Both the position numbers and the translations under genes were made by a program. A DNA stretch of 64,000 nucleotides, from the NCBI RefSeq assembly GCF_014695585.1, contig NZ_JACJON010000028.1, positions 115,802 to 179,801 on the forward strand. The letters are read 5' to 3'. Positions 18,579 through 26,277 of this stretch are shown here, piece after piece. The notes below the pieces were generated by a model that saw nothing but the letters and a program-made list of their open reading frames with translations, was not told the DNA's origin and made no database searches. The stretch is from Microcoleus sp. FACHB-831 (GTDB lineage: Bacteria; Cyanobacteriota; Cyanobacteriia; Cyanobacteriales; FACHB-T130). Within the stretch, counting starts at the first letter, position 1; every line of letters starts with the position of its first letter.

Positions 18579-18797
18579 ATGAGTGCAATGACAGCATTTT
18601 CCCTTAAATCTCATAAACCTCAAGCGATGATCGAGGCACTTATATATGAGATATTGGCCTCTGGTATAATTACAATCCACGAGCGACAAAAACTAAAATC
18701 AGTCATATTAGAGTATTCACTCAACGAAGCAGACCATACTTTGATAGATCGGCTGCTTTATGGCGTGCGGCACGGCTTGCTAAAAAGAGTAGATTAA
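18579..18797 (+). CDS. Small protein, paralogue of the product at 20257
   Basis: This 72-residue protein has no family I can name. Its C-terminal half, ending in LIDRLLYGVRHGLLKRVD, aligns with the product of 20257-20460 (MIDRVFSGVRLGVLRVVD); shared features are an amphipathic helix 'I-E-x-L-I/V-E-x-I-L', a basic central stretch (RQKLKS against NQQQLMS) and the acidic-to-IDR transition. The pair flanks the second acyltransferase-like gene. Small cyanobacterial proteins of this helical shape could be adaptors, but that is a guess. A clear terminator follows. Confidence 0.6.
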   Translation: MSAMTAFSLKSHKPQAMIEALIYEILASGIITIHERQKLKSVILEYSLNEADHTLIDRLLYGVRHGLLKRVD

Positions 18798-18870
18798 ATT
18801 TAGCGGCAGGGTCAATAAAAAAAATTGCATTCGGTGTTTTTGAAATTATTCAATACAAAATTTATTAGTG

Positions 18871-18899
18871 GCGGCATAGCGCGGTATGCCGCGTTTTTT
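18871..18899 (+). terminator. Rho-independent terminator
   Basis: GCGGCATA (18871-18878) pairs with TATGCCGC (18885-18892) across a 6-base loop and runs into GTTTTTT. It ends the transcript of the small protein gene. Confidence 0.8.
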
Positions 18900-19002
18900 A
18901 TTTAAGCGATCGCAGCCTCTGGCTTGCTAATAGTTCCTGCTATATGAACTAAAAGACGGTAGTAATGCTTTAATAGCATTTCACTACTTCCATAAATCAT
19001 CC

Positions 19003-20118
19003 ATGCGCCTGACTTCACTCGATGTGTTTCGCGGTATTGCGATCGCGGGCATGATCCTCGCTAATACAGTAAGTCTTGGGGAAGCTTATCCCTGGCTGGA
19101 TCACGCGCCTTGGAACGGTTGCACCCCGGTTGACTTGGTGTTTCCCTTCTTTCTGTTCATTGTCGGTGTAGCAATGGCTTTCTCGCTTTGCAAGTACACC
19201 GAACGAAACCGCCCCACCGCCGCTGTCTACTGGCGGATTGCGCGTCGCGCCTTGATTCTCTTCGCCCTTGGTTTGTTGCTTAACGGCTTCTGGAATTACG
19301 ATTGGGCAAATATACGCCTCATGGGAATCTTGCAGCGCATCAGTCTTACCTACTTGCTAGCATCGCTGATAGTTCTCAAAATGCCGCGCAAAGGACAGTG
19401 GGCGATCGCGGCTGGGTTACTAATCGGGTACTGGCTGGCAATGTCTTTTATCCCCGTTCCCGGTTATGGCGCGGGTATTCTAACGCGAGAAGGCAACTTG
19501 GGGGCTTATATCGATCGCTTGATAATTGGTGCGGCGCACTTGTACAAGGGCGATGGATACAAATCGTTGGGAGATCCCGAAGGGTTGTTCAGCACCCTTC
19601 CTGCTGTTGTCACCGTTCTACTTGGCTACTTTACTGGCGATTGGCTGCGTACCGAACCAGTACAGTCGCGCACCAGCGCAGGTATGGCATTATTTGGCAT
19701 CGGTTGCGTGGCTGCGGGGTGGGTTTGGGGGTTGGGATTGGAGTTCCCCATCAACAAGAAGTTGTGGACGAGTTCCTATGTTCTCTTCACCGCTGGAATT
19801 GCTTTGCTGTTACTTGCAGCTTGTTATGAACTAATTGAAGTGCGAAAGTTGCGCGCCTGGAGTAAGCCTTTTGAAGTGATGGGGTTGAATGCAATATTTG
19901 TCTTCGTGGCTTCAGTTTTGGTAATAAAAATTATGGTCAAAACTCGTATCGGTACGGGGGATGCGGCACCAACTACTTATGAGTGGATATACAAGAATTT
20001 TTTCGTGCCTTGGGCTGGTGCGTTGAACGGTTCTTTATTCTTGGCGATACTAACTGTTTTGTTTTGGTGGGCGGTTCTTTATGCTATGTACCGCCAACGG
20101 TGGTTCGTCAAAATTTAA
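19003..20118 (+). CDS. DUF5009/heparan-glucosaminide acetyltransferase-like membrane protein (second copy)
   Basis: The 371-residue protein has about ten transmembrane helices. The hallmark N-terminus RLTSLDVFRGIAIAGMIL is followed by PVDLVFPFFLFIVGVAMAFSL, conserved among HGSNAT-like acyltransferases; NAIFVFVASVLVIKIM near residue 297 is the late conserved helix. The presumed activity is transmembrane transfer of an acetyl group to a sugar or glycan, not demonstrated here. It is much closer to the canonical family than the copy at 14411 and lacks that copy's extra central loop. It is flanked by two small paralogous proteins. Confidence 0.88.
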   Translation: MRLTSLDVFRGIAIAGMILANTVSLGEAYPWLDHAPWNGCTPVDLVFPFFLFIVGVAMAFSLCKYTERNRPTAAVYWRIARRALILFALGLLLNGFWNYDWANIRLMGILQRISLTYLLASLIVLKMPRKGQWAIAAGLLIGYWLAMSFIPVPGYGAGILTREGNLGAYIDRLIIGAAHLYKGDGYKSLGDPEGLFSTLPAVVTVLLGYFTGDWLRTEPVQSRTSAGMALFGIGCVAAGWVWGLGLEFPINKKLWTSSYVLFTAGIALLLLAACYELIEVRKLRAWSKPFEVMGLNAIFVFVASVLVIKIMVKTRIGTGDAAPTTYEWIYKNFFVPWAGALNGSLFLAILTVLFWWAVLYAMYRQRWFVKI

Positions 20119-20256
20119 GATGCCCTATTTGTTAAATTACGCGGTGAGGGGCATCACCTAATTGTCAGAGTAATATCACATCTCTTGTGGGGGCGCGATC
20201 GCTAGGGATTGTTGCTCTAAAGTTCATATTAGAGTTATCAACTTTTTTCCTAGACT

Positions 20257-20460
20257 ATGCTGACGCAGGTTTTGATGCTTCAAGGAACCATTGAGGAACT
20301 TGTTGAGCAGATATTACTATCTCGCAAGATTACTCGACTCAACCAGCAGCAGCTGATGTCGGCTCTGCTTTCTAAGGATTCACTGGACGAACGAGAGCGA
20401 ATTATGATCGATCGGGTTTTTTCTGGGGTGCGGCTGGGAGTGCTGAGAGTAGTGGATTAA
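20257..20460 (+). CDS. Small protein, paralogue of the product at 18579
   Basis: The 67-residue product shares the C-terminal pattern I-D-R-x3-G-V-R-x-G-x-L-x-x-V-D with the protein of 18579-18797, and has the same predicted two- or three-helix layout. It is soluble and lacks cysteines. No family name recognised. Presence on both sides of an acyltransferase-like gene suggests local duplication with the membrane gene caught between, or simple coincidence. Confidence 0.6.
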   Translation: MLTQVLMLQGTIEELVEQILLSRKITRLNQQQLMSALLSKDSLDERERIMIDRVFSGVRLGVLRVVD

Positions 20461-20650
20461 GTCGAAGTGGGTGGCGATCGCGTATTAAAATTACTGCCTT
20501 TGCTGCGTTTGTATCAGGGTGATGTGCGATGCACTTTGTACGGTATAAATTTCTTTATTCGGGGTAAATAAATCGGCGCGATCGCTTCTCACAATCTTCC
20601 CGCATTCTCCCGTCTTGATTTTCATTTCTAAACTAGAGACTTTGACCTTA

Positions 20651-20845
20651 TTACCTTTTTAAGGTAATTATATAAAGACCAAATATTACCACGCTACAAC
20701 TAATAGTAAAAATCAAAGCATTTTCTAATTTCCGGCTTAAAAATCCCACGATAAATACAATGCTTAAAAAAAGCATCATTGAAAGAACTTGCAATAAATT
20801 TTCCCATCCGTAAGCAATAAGGGAATCGTCACCACTAGCAAACAT
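20651..20845 (-). CDS. Possible small membrane protein
   Basis: The 64-residue frame encodes two hydrophobic helices (about residues 17-37 and 42-60) separated by SRKLEN. Codon use is AT-rich compared with neighbours and no strong ribosome site is visible. It could be a small membrane protein or a chance frame in AT-rich DNA. Confidence 0.35.
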   Translation of the reverse strand: MFASGDDSLIAYGWENLLQVLSMMLFLSIVFIVGFLSRKLENALIFTISCSVVIFGLYIITLKR

Positions 20846-21132
20846 TATAAGACCCCAGTTGTTATTTATATTTACACTGTAGAATTTAATTATAATAACT
20901 TCATCTAACTTTTGTCAGAAATTTGCGCGAAGCGAAAACGCTGTATGAGATAGTATGCAATTTAAGGTTATGCTTCAAACCTGATTCGATGTTTTGGGGT
21001 GTAGCGATCGCTGGGTATATTTCTTAAATTGCATCTAGAAACAAACGCTTAAGTAATAGAAATATAAAATGGCGATCGCTATTTACGTTCAACCCCTAAA
21101 AATTATCAAATTCCGCCTTAAGCGATATTGTT
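20846..21132. other. Intergenic region, nothing recognised
   Basis: AT-rich gap of 287 bases with two HIP1-like octamers and no supported gene. It lies downstream of the CHAT fragment. Confidence 0.4.
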
Positions 21133-21660
21133 TTATCTCCATTCACCTTGAACTACAAAAGCAGCCCAGTAATAGGGTGCTTTCCATTCTTGTGTTTTCC
21201 ACATTTCTAGTTGTGCTGCTCTCATAGCAGCGGCAGGCTTTAAACCTTTGGAGAGCATTTGTTGATAGAATTTCGTCATTAGGCTAGCTGTTGCCGCATC
21301 ATTGACGCTCCATAAACTTACAGCTACTCGCGCCGCCCCTGCATACATAAAACCGCGCGTTAATCCAATTAATCCTTCTCCTTTGACATCTTTACCCAGC
21401 CCGGTTTGACAAGCACTAAGAACGACGAGTTCTACTGGCAAATTGAGGTTGAAAATGTCGTTTAGACGCAAAAAGCCGTCAGTATCTACGCCTTTTTCAT
21501 CTACTAGAGACAGCACTACTCCAGATAACTCTGGATTCACGTTGTCGATCAGCCCGTGAGTGGCAAAATGGATCGTGCGATACTGCGCTAAGTCGGGTCT
21601 AGTTGCTGTTGTACGGTTTGCAGTAAAATCGAATGCTTGCTGGCGCTCATTTGCAGGCAC
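21133..21660 (-). CDS. CHAT-domain caspase-like protease, N-terminally truncated remnant
   Basis: The open frame gives 175 residues that are almost only the catalytic CHAT domain. The dyad is intact: His35 in HFATHG and Cys84 in LSACQTG. Also conserved are GLTRGFMYAGAARVAVSLW and the end PYYWAAFVVQGEW. Normal cyanobacterial CHAT proteins carry several hundred residues of TPR repeats first. Upstream of the GTG start, the frame continues without a stop for 11 more family-like codons back to a TAA (the sequence reads ILAETSETPSLQILAL before VPANERQQ), so an original longer gene was cut here. Likely a pseudogene remnant, although a separately translated domain cannot be excluded. Confidence 0.75.
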   Translation of the reverse strand: MPANERQQAFDFTANRTTATRPDLAQYRTIHFATHGLIDNVNPELSGVVLSLVDEKGVDTDGFLRLNDIFNLNLPVELVVLSACQTGLGKDVKGEGLIGLTRGFMYAGAARVAVSLWSVNDAATASLMTKFYQQMLSKGLKPAAAMRAAQLEMWKTQEWKAPYYWAAFVVQGEWR

Positions 21661-21742
21661 GAGGGCGAGAATTTGTAAGGAGGGTGTTTCCGAGGTTTCG
21701 GCTAATATTATTTAAGGTGTCGATTGATTCGGAAGTAGGGTT

Positions 21743-22234
21743 ATGCACACAATAGACACGGAAGAGTTGCTCAGAAGGTATGCTGCCGGAGAACGAAACT
21801 TTGCTGGGGCTAAGTTGGGAGGGGACGACTTGGATGGTGTTGACTTGAGTGGTGCCGACTTGAGTGATACCAGGTTGGAAGAGTACTATCTGGGTCGTGC
21901 CATCTTGAGAGGAGTTAATTTCCGTAACGCTAGGTTGACTGATTCTTGTTTGAACGCTGCCGATCTCAGTGGAGCATTTTTCAATGGAGCTGACTTGCGT
22001 TATACCCAACTCAGCGCTGCCAATCTGACTGATGCCGACTTGCGCGGGGCGAGATTTCATGAAACCAGCTTCGATAGGGCTAATCTCACCAGGGCTAACT
22101 TGAGTAGTGTTGACTTGGGAAGATCCAGTCTGCGAGAAGCTAACTTGACTGGAGCTAATTTGGAAGGAGCTAATCTCCACCAAGTTGTTTTCCAAAATAC
22201 CATCATGCCAGATGGCAGTATTCGGAACAGTTAG
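21743..22234 (+). CDS. Pentapeptide repeat protein
   Basis: The 163-residue protein consists mostly of the A-[D/N]-L-x-x repeats of the right-handed quadrilateral beta-helix: runs such as GVDLSGADLSDTRL, NAADLSGAFFNGADL, RANLTRANLSSVDL and EANLTGANLEGANL, about 20 units from residue 20 to 150. An N-terminal segment MHTIDTEELLRRYAAGER is the helical cap common in cyanobacterial members. No signal peptide, so cytoplasmic. Function of most members is unknown. The gene starts 82 bases from the CHAT fragment on the opposite strand; the breakpoint of that gene lies between them. Confidence 0.92.
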   Translation: MHTIDTEELLRRYAAGERNFAGAKLGGDDLDGVDLSGADLSDTRLEEYYLGRAILRGVNFRNARLTDSCLNAADLSGAFFNGADLRYTQLSAANLTDADLRGARFHETSFDRANLTRANLSSVDLGRSSLREANLTGANLEGANLHQVVFQNTIMPDGSIRNS

Positions 22235-22587
22235 AGCCGATCTCAAGGATGAATAAGGTTCACCTACATTCGTGGCGCTTCTCCTGCTTCCTCTACTATT
22301 TTGATGTTAGATGTGCGATCGCCCTCTTAGCTGGGGAATTTTAATAATAGATGGATCGAGCGATCGCGCTATCTTGCCTGTCAGCTATTCACCCACCTAG
22401 CTTAATCACAAGCTTGCCAGAGCAGACCCAGCAAATTGGCAGAAGTTGCGACGAGAGATGCGGGACATGGCTATTATATTGGTGATGCTTGTAAAGTAGT
22501 ATCTACCTTACCCGCATATTTTTATAAAAGAGTAATTTGTATCAATATTTGTAACATCTATAATGTTTAACCCCTTTTGAAAACAAA

Positions 22588-22627
22588 AAGGTCAGAGTGA
22601 AAAGAAGTTTGCTTCGCCTCTGACCTT
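22588..22627. terminator. Inverted repeat AAGGTCAGAG / CTCTGACCTT
   Basis: Perfect 10-base arms (22588-22597 and 22618-22627) enclose a 20-base loop that includes AAGAAGTTTGCTTC, itself a small stem. There is no T-run, and the nearest gene ends are several hundred bases away, so termination is only one possibility; it may be part of a repeat element. Confidence 0.4.
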
Positions 22628-22663
22628 AATAAATTAATTGTTAGAGTTTAACAGTATTTCTCT

Positions 22664-22689
22664 CGTTCCCAGGCTAGAGCCTGGGAACG
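22664..22689. repeat. 26-base perfect palindrome of the CGTTCCCAG family
   Basis: CGTTCCCAGGCT (22664-22675) and AGCCTGGGAACG (22678-22689) are exact reverse complements with two bases between. It is the longest member of the family also seen at 4190-4214. Confidence 0.75.
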
Positions 22690-22810
22690 CCTTACGAGAG
22701 GCTCTGCCTCTCGGACTAGACGCAGAGCGTGGGAACGAAAAGAAGTTTTTCAGTCCGTTTTAACTGAGATCTTGCACCAGTATCAATAAGAGGCAGAGCC
22801 TCTTGATCTG

Positions 22811-22833
22811 GTTCCCAGGTTCAACCTGGGAAC
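22811..22833. repeat. 23-base perfect palindrome of the CGTTCCCAG family
   Basis: GTTCCCAGGTT (22811-22821) and AACCTGGGAAC (22823-22833) pair exactly around a single base. Related to the copy 120 bases upstream. Confidence 0.75.
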
Positions 22834-22961
22834 GAGGGTACAAGGGTTGGGAGGGCGGCTGCTGCCTCCCAGTACCAAAAACTAAATGATAATGATTCAA
22901 GATGTCAGTTTTAACAGACTTAGCTATTAGCCAGAAAATTTATTTTCTGGCAGTTCTACAA

Positions 22962-24044
22962 TTAAGCGATCGTAACATCAGGCGACAAATAAACATCCTG
23001 AATGGTGTGAAATAGCTTCACTCCCTCCTCAAAAGGACGCTGAAATGTCTTGCGACCAGAAATTAATCCACAGCCACCAGCCCGCTTATTAATTACCGCC
23101 GTGCGAACTGCTTCAGCAAAATCACTCTTTCCAGAAGCGCCACCGGAATTAATCAACCCAGCGCGACCAGAATAGCAATTTAATACCTGGTAGCGGGTGA
23201 GGTCAATTGGGTGGTCTGTAGTCAAATCTGAATAAACCCGCTTGTCGGTTTTGCCATAGCTTTTACCAGTCGCTTTAGCAACAGCTTCATAGCCATTATT
23301 GCACTCAGGTAACTTCTGTTTAATAATGTCAGCTTCAATGGTGACACCCAAGTGATTTGCCTGCCCTGTGAGGTCAGCCGCAACGTGGTAATCTGTATCT
23401 TGTTTGAAAGCGCTGTTACGGAGATAGCACCAGAGAATAGTTGCCATACCAAGTTCGTGGGCGCGGGCAAAAGCTTTACTTACTTCTTGAATTTGCCTTG
23501 TTGATTCTGGCGAACCAAAGTAAATTGTTGCCCCCACAGCAACAGCTCCCAAGTTCCAAGCTTGTTCGACAGAAGCGAACATTATTTGGTCAAATTGGTT
23601 GGGGTAGGTGAGTAGTTCGTTGTGGTTAATTTTGAGAATGAAAGGAATTTTGTGGGCATATTTCCGCGAAACAATGCCCAAAACGCCCAAAGTTGTGGCA
23701 ACTGCATTGCAACCAGCTTCAAGGGCTAGTTTGACAATATTTTCTGGATCAAAATACATCGGGTTGGGCGCAAAAGAAGCAGCAGCAGAGTGTTCAATTC
23801 CCTGGTCTACTGGCAGGATAGACAAATAACCCGTATTGGCTAAACGTCCGCTGGAATAAAGCTGCTGGAGGCTGCGTAAAACTTGGGGAGAGCGATCGCT
23901 CGCCGCAAAAATTCTCTCTATAAAATCTGGCCCCGGCAAATGCAATACATCTTTGGAAACTTTCGCTTTGTAAGTCAGCAAGTCTTGTGCTTCTTCACCA
24001 AGCAAAGACTCTAGAGAATTTGGCATCGATAGTGTAGCAGTCAT
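22962..24044 (-). CDS. fbaB: Class I fructose-bisphosphate aldolase (FbaB/DhnA type)
   Basis: The 360-residue protein fits the archaeal-type class I aldolase family, which cleaves fructose-1,6-bisphosphate through a lysine Schiff base in glycolysis and the Calvin cycle. Recognisable parts: [15 protein letters not shown] (near residue 75), [14 protein letters not shown], the strand [13 protein letters not shown] and the late phosphate-binding loops [13 protein letters not shown] and [13 protein letters not shown]. The Schiff-base lysine is not assigned here. Cyanobacteria usually also carry a class II enzyme, so this may be a second aldolase. The start is preceded by the heptamer tandem repeat at 24049-24090. 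Confidence 0.9.
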   Translation of the reverse strand: MTATLSMPNSLESLLGEEAQDLLTYKAKVSKDVLHLPGPDFIERIFAASDRSPQVLRSLQQLYSSGRLANTGYLSILPVDQGIEHSAAASFAPNPMYFDPENIVKLALEAGCNAVATTLGVLGIVSRKYAHKIPFILKINHNELLTYPNQFDQIMFASVEQAWNLGAVAVGATIYFGSPESTRQIQEVSKAFARAHELGMATILWCYLRNSAFKQDTDYHVAADLTGQANHLGVTIEADIIKQKLPECNNGYEAVAKATGKSYGKTDKRVYSDLTTDHPIDLTRYQVLNCYSGRAGLINSGGASGKSDFAEAVRTAVINKRAGGCGLISGRKTFQRPFEEGVKLFHTIQDVYLSPDVTIA

Positions 24045-24048
24045 AATA

Positions 24049-24090
24049 ATTTTGGATTTTGGATTTTGGATTTTGGATTTTGGATTTTGG
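24049..24090. repeat. Tandem heptamer (ATTTTGG) x6
   Basis: Six exact copies of ATTTTGG lie immediately upstream of the aldolase start codon, within its leader. Heptanucleotide tandem repeats are a known trait of filamentous cyanobacteria. Degenerate relatives occur at about 16240, 17550, 33160, 33210 and 40680. Confidence 0.9.
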
Positions 24091-24130
24091 TCTGCGTTAT
24101 ACTAAACCACTTAACAGATAGGGTAACGCT

Positions 24131-25249
24131 TCAAGTTTCTACTTGTTCTTTAGCTGGAAATCCGTGCTGTTCTCTTCCCGGTGCGCCGTCATACTTTTTC
24201 GATGTTTTGTATAGTTCATAACGACCATCGGCAGCATAAGTCGCGTATTTTATACGCACAGCTTGCATCTCCTCTGCATTCATTGGCGTGAAGCCACGCG
24301 CAATATTTAGATTCTGTTGCAGCACTTGCATAGAATCAATACCGCTGACTGTTGTGGAAACAGGAAGGCTCATCGCATAACGCAGTGCTTCTTGTACTGT
24401 AACAACGCCTGCTTTAATTGGTTCGCCACTACCACCCAGACTCTTCATACCAATTACGCCGATACCGCGCTTGGTGAGTTCCGGCAATACTAATTTTTCA
24501 AAGCTACGAAAAGTGGAATCAAAACAATTTAAAGGCATTTGCACAGCATCAAACGGGTAATCGTATGAAAGCATTTTTAGATGAATTGCGGGGTCTTTGT
24601 GACCTGTAAATCCAACGAATCGGACTTTACCCGCACGCTTGGCTTCTTCTAAAGCTTCGATAACTCCGCCTTTAGCAAAATGCTTTTCCGGGTCGTTATC
24701 GTAGACGACTTCGTGAACTTGCCACAAGTCGATACGATCTGTTTTCAGGCGCCGTAATGATTGTTCTAGCTGCTGCATGGCTACTTTGCGATCGCGCCCG
24801 TGCGTGCAAACTTTTGTCATTAAAAATGCTTTGTCTCGCCGCCCTTGCAGTGCTTTACCCATGCGTTCTTCACTGACGCCATTGTTATATTCCCAGGCGT
24901 TATCGAAAAAGTTAATTCCTGCATCCATCGCCTCTTGAATTATGCGGATGCTTTCTTGTTCGTCTTTCTGAGACCCTATATGAAATCCCCCTAATGTCAG
25001 CGCCGAAACTTCAACCCCAGTACGTCCAAGTTTTCGACGCGGTATTTCACCATCTTTGAGTGCAATTTTCTCTATTGTTGGTGATACATTTGGTTCGGTG
25101 GCATTGACGTGTCGATCTGCGTTTAGCAATATCCAGTCAGCGATCGCTGCTCCTGCGCCGATGACGCCCAGTTTTTTGAGGAATTCCCGACGCTTAAAGT
25201 CTAAAAACGAGCGATTCTTGTCTGATGCGTCATCGCGTCCATCTGGCAT
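24131..25249 (-). CDS. Aldo/keto reductase with twin-arginine-type signal
   Basis: The 372-residue protein is an AKR-fold NADPH-dependent oxidoreductase. The catalytic tetrad is visible: D116, Y121 (FFDNAWEY), K146 (LMTKV) and H179 (QVHEV). It is preceded by about 65 extra residues containing KRREFLKKLGVIGAGAAIADW, a twin-arginine motif and hydrophobic stretch, so the enzyme may be exported folded with its cofactor or be membrane-anchored. Substrate unknown. A GGAGAAG ribosome site precedes the ATG. Confidence 0.9.
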   Translation of the reverse strand: MPDGRDDASDKNRSFLDFKRREFLKKLGVIGAGAAIADWILLNADRHVNATEPNVSPTIEKIALKDGEIPRRKLGRTGVEVSALTLGGFHIGSQKDEQESIRIIQEAMDAGINFFDNAWEYNNGVSEERMGKALQGRRDKAFLMTKVCTHGRDRKVAMQQLEQSLRRLKTDRIDLWQVHEVVYDNDPEKHFAKGGVIEALEEAKRAGKVRFVGFTGHKDPAIHLKMLSYDYPFDAVQMPLNCFDSTFRSFEKLVLPELTKRGIGVIGMKSLGGSGEPIKAGVVTVQEALRYAMSLPVSTTVSGIDSMQVLQQNLNIARGFTPMNAEEMQAVRIKYATYAADGRYELYKTSKKYDGAPGREQHGFPAKEQVET

Positions 25250-25454
25250 TGACTTCTCCTACTTATCTCAGCCCTGCCCTCTCACAATTAGCCATTTTTT
25301 GCCTTAGTTTCCCCCATCTTTAGATAGGTTCTATCAATTTTTGATGTTTGATTTTGGATTATTAGGCTAATCATTCCTCCCTAAGCGTTGCTTTTGTGTA
25401 TGTTCCATCCTCAATCATTAAGTAGTTTCAAATAATTTTGAGGTATATCTAGCT

Positions 25455-25829
25455 ATGGTCTTCCAATACACTGGCGCACTCGTCACCTTGGCGGCTGTTG
25501 ATATTGAAAAAGTGGTGAGTTTTTATACTCAACTGCTAAGTCAAGAACCATCAATCTGGATCCCAAATGTTTATGCTGAATTTCAACTTCCCGGCGTGAA
25601 ATTAGGAATTTTTAGGCCAAAAGAAACCCATCGGCAAGAGTTTGAAAACTCTCACCCAGCTAAAGGTAGTATGAGTTTGTGTCTGGAAGTAAGCGACTTG
25701 GAAGGAGCGATCGCTCACCTTACTACCTTGGGATACCCACCCCCAGGAAAAATTCTCACAGCATCGCACGGTAGAGAAATCTATGCCTGCGATCCTGCTG
25801 GCAATCGCTTGATTCTTCATCAAACATAG
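25455..25829 (+). CDS. VOC (glyoxalase/bleomycin-resistance fold) protein
   Basis: The 124-residue single-domain protein has the beta-alpha-beta-beta-beta pairs of the vicinal oxygen chelate superfamily: ALVTLAAVDIEKVVSFYTQLL, then YAEFQLPGVKLGIF, then MSLCLEVSDLEGAIAHL and the ending REIYACDPAGNRLILHQ, where the D-P-x-G-N turn is typical. Members include glyoxalase I, dioxygenases and drug-binding proteins; the metal ligands here do not identify the reaction. GAGGTAT stands at a suitable distance before the ATG. Confidence 0.88.
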   Translation: MVFQYTGALVTLAAVDIEKVVSFYTQLLSQEPSIWIPNVYAEFQLPGVKLGIFRPKETHRQEFENSHPAKGSMSLCLEVSDLEGAIAHLTTLGYPPPGKILTASHGREIYACDPAGNRLILHQT

Positions 25830-25885
25830 TTAGTTTAGATTTTGATTAATCTAAACTACAAAATCTTAATACTCTAAAAGCGTTC

Positions 25886-26185
25886 TTATTTAAGGTAAGG
25901 AGTTAATTCAGCAAAACCACAAAAGCTATAAATTAACAACAGCAAAGCAAGTACTTTCATCATGGGCGGAGCGTGCAAGGGCGTTACTGTAGCCTGCACC
26001 CACATTGACATAGCTGCCCCGATCGCGTAGCTGCAACTAAGCACCAAATATGGCCACTCTTTTGTTACTTCCCATCTTCCCAGCAAAATCATTGCTAACA
26101 CCGTCAGCAGCAAATCGATAAACCAAGCGGGATTATATAAAACCGAAAAAAATAACGTGCGCCACCAAAATTGCACAGTTCTCAT
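25886..26185 (-). CDS. Small membrane protein, unknown function
   Basis: The 99-residue protein has three hydrophobic helices (about 18-36, 45-66 and 73-92) with a conserved-looking WRTLFFSVLYNPAWFIDLLLTV start. It is a cyanobacterial hypothetical that I cannot place in a named family. It converges on the VOC gene. Confidence 0.65.
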   Translation of the reverse strand: MRTVQFWWRTLFFSVLYNPAWFIDLLLTVLAMILLGRWEVTKEWPYLVLSCSYAIGAAMSMWVQATVTPLHAPPMMKVLALLLLIYSFCGFAELTPYLK

Positions 26186-26277
26186 AGTTGGTCTTTAGTT
26201 GTTAGATTGGCTATTTAAATTAACACATTCGCAGGGCAAGATCTAAGATTAGGATAATTCAGAACAACTATCGAAAT

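Larger units (their letters stand above)
22235..22961. other. Repeat-rich intergenic region
   Basis: This 727-base region has no supported gene but is dense in palindromes: a hairpin AAGGTCAGAG/CTCTGACCTT (22588-22627), a 26-base perfect palindrome (22664-22689), a broken unit GACGCAGAGCGTGGGAACG (about 22720-22738), AAGAGGC/GCCTCTT (about 22788-22804) and a 23-base palindrome (22811-22833). Two HIP1 octamers lie near 22316 and 22360. Confidence 0.6.

Noticed and set aside
21647..22246. 199-codon minus-strand frame with repeating QVGxxQ pattern
   Set aside because: It is the antisense of the pentapeptide repeat gene; the periodic pattern is that gene's 15-base repeat read backwards.
22235..22961. 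CRISPR or attachment site among the palindromes
   Set aside because: Units are unequal in length and spacing and lack unique spacers; they behave like dispersed palindromes.
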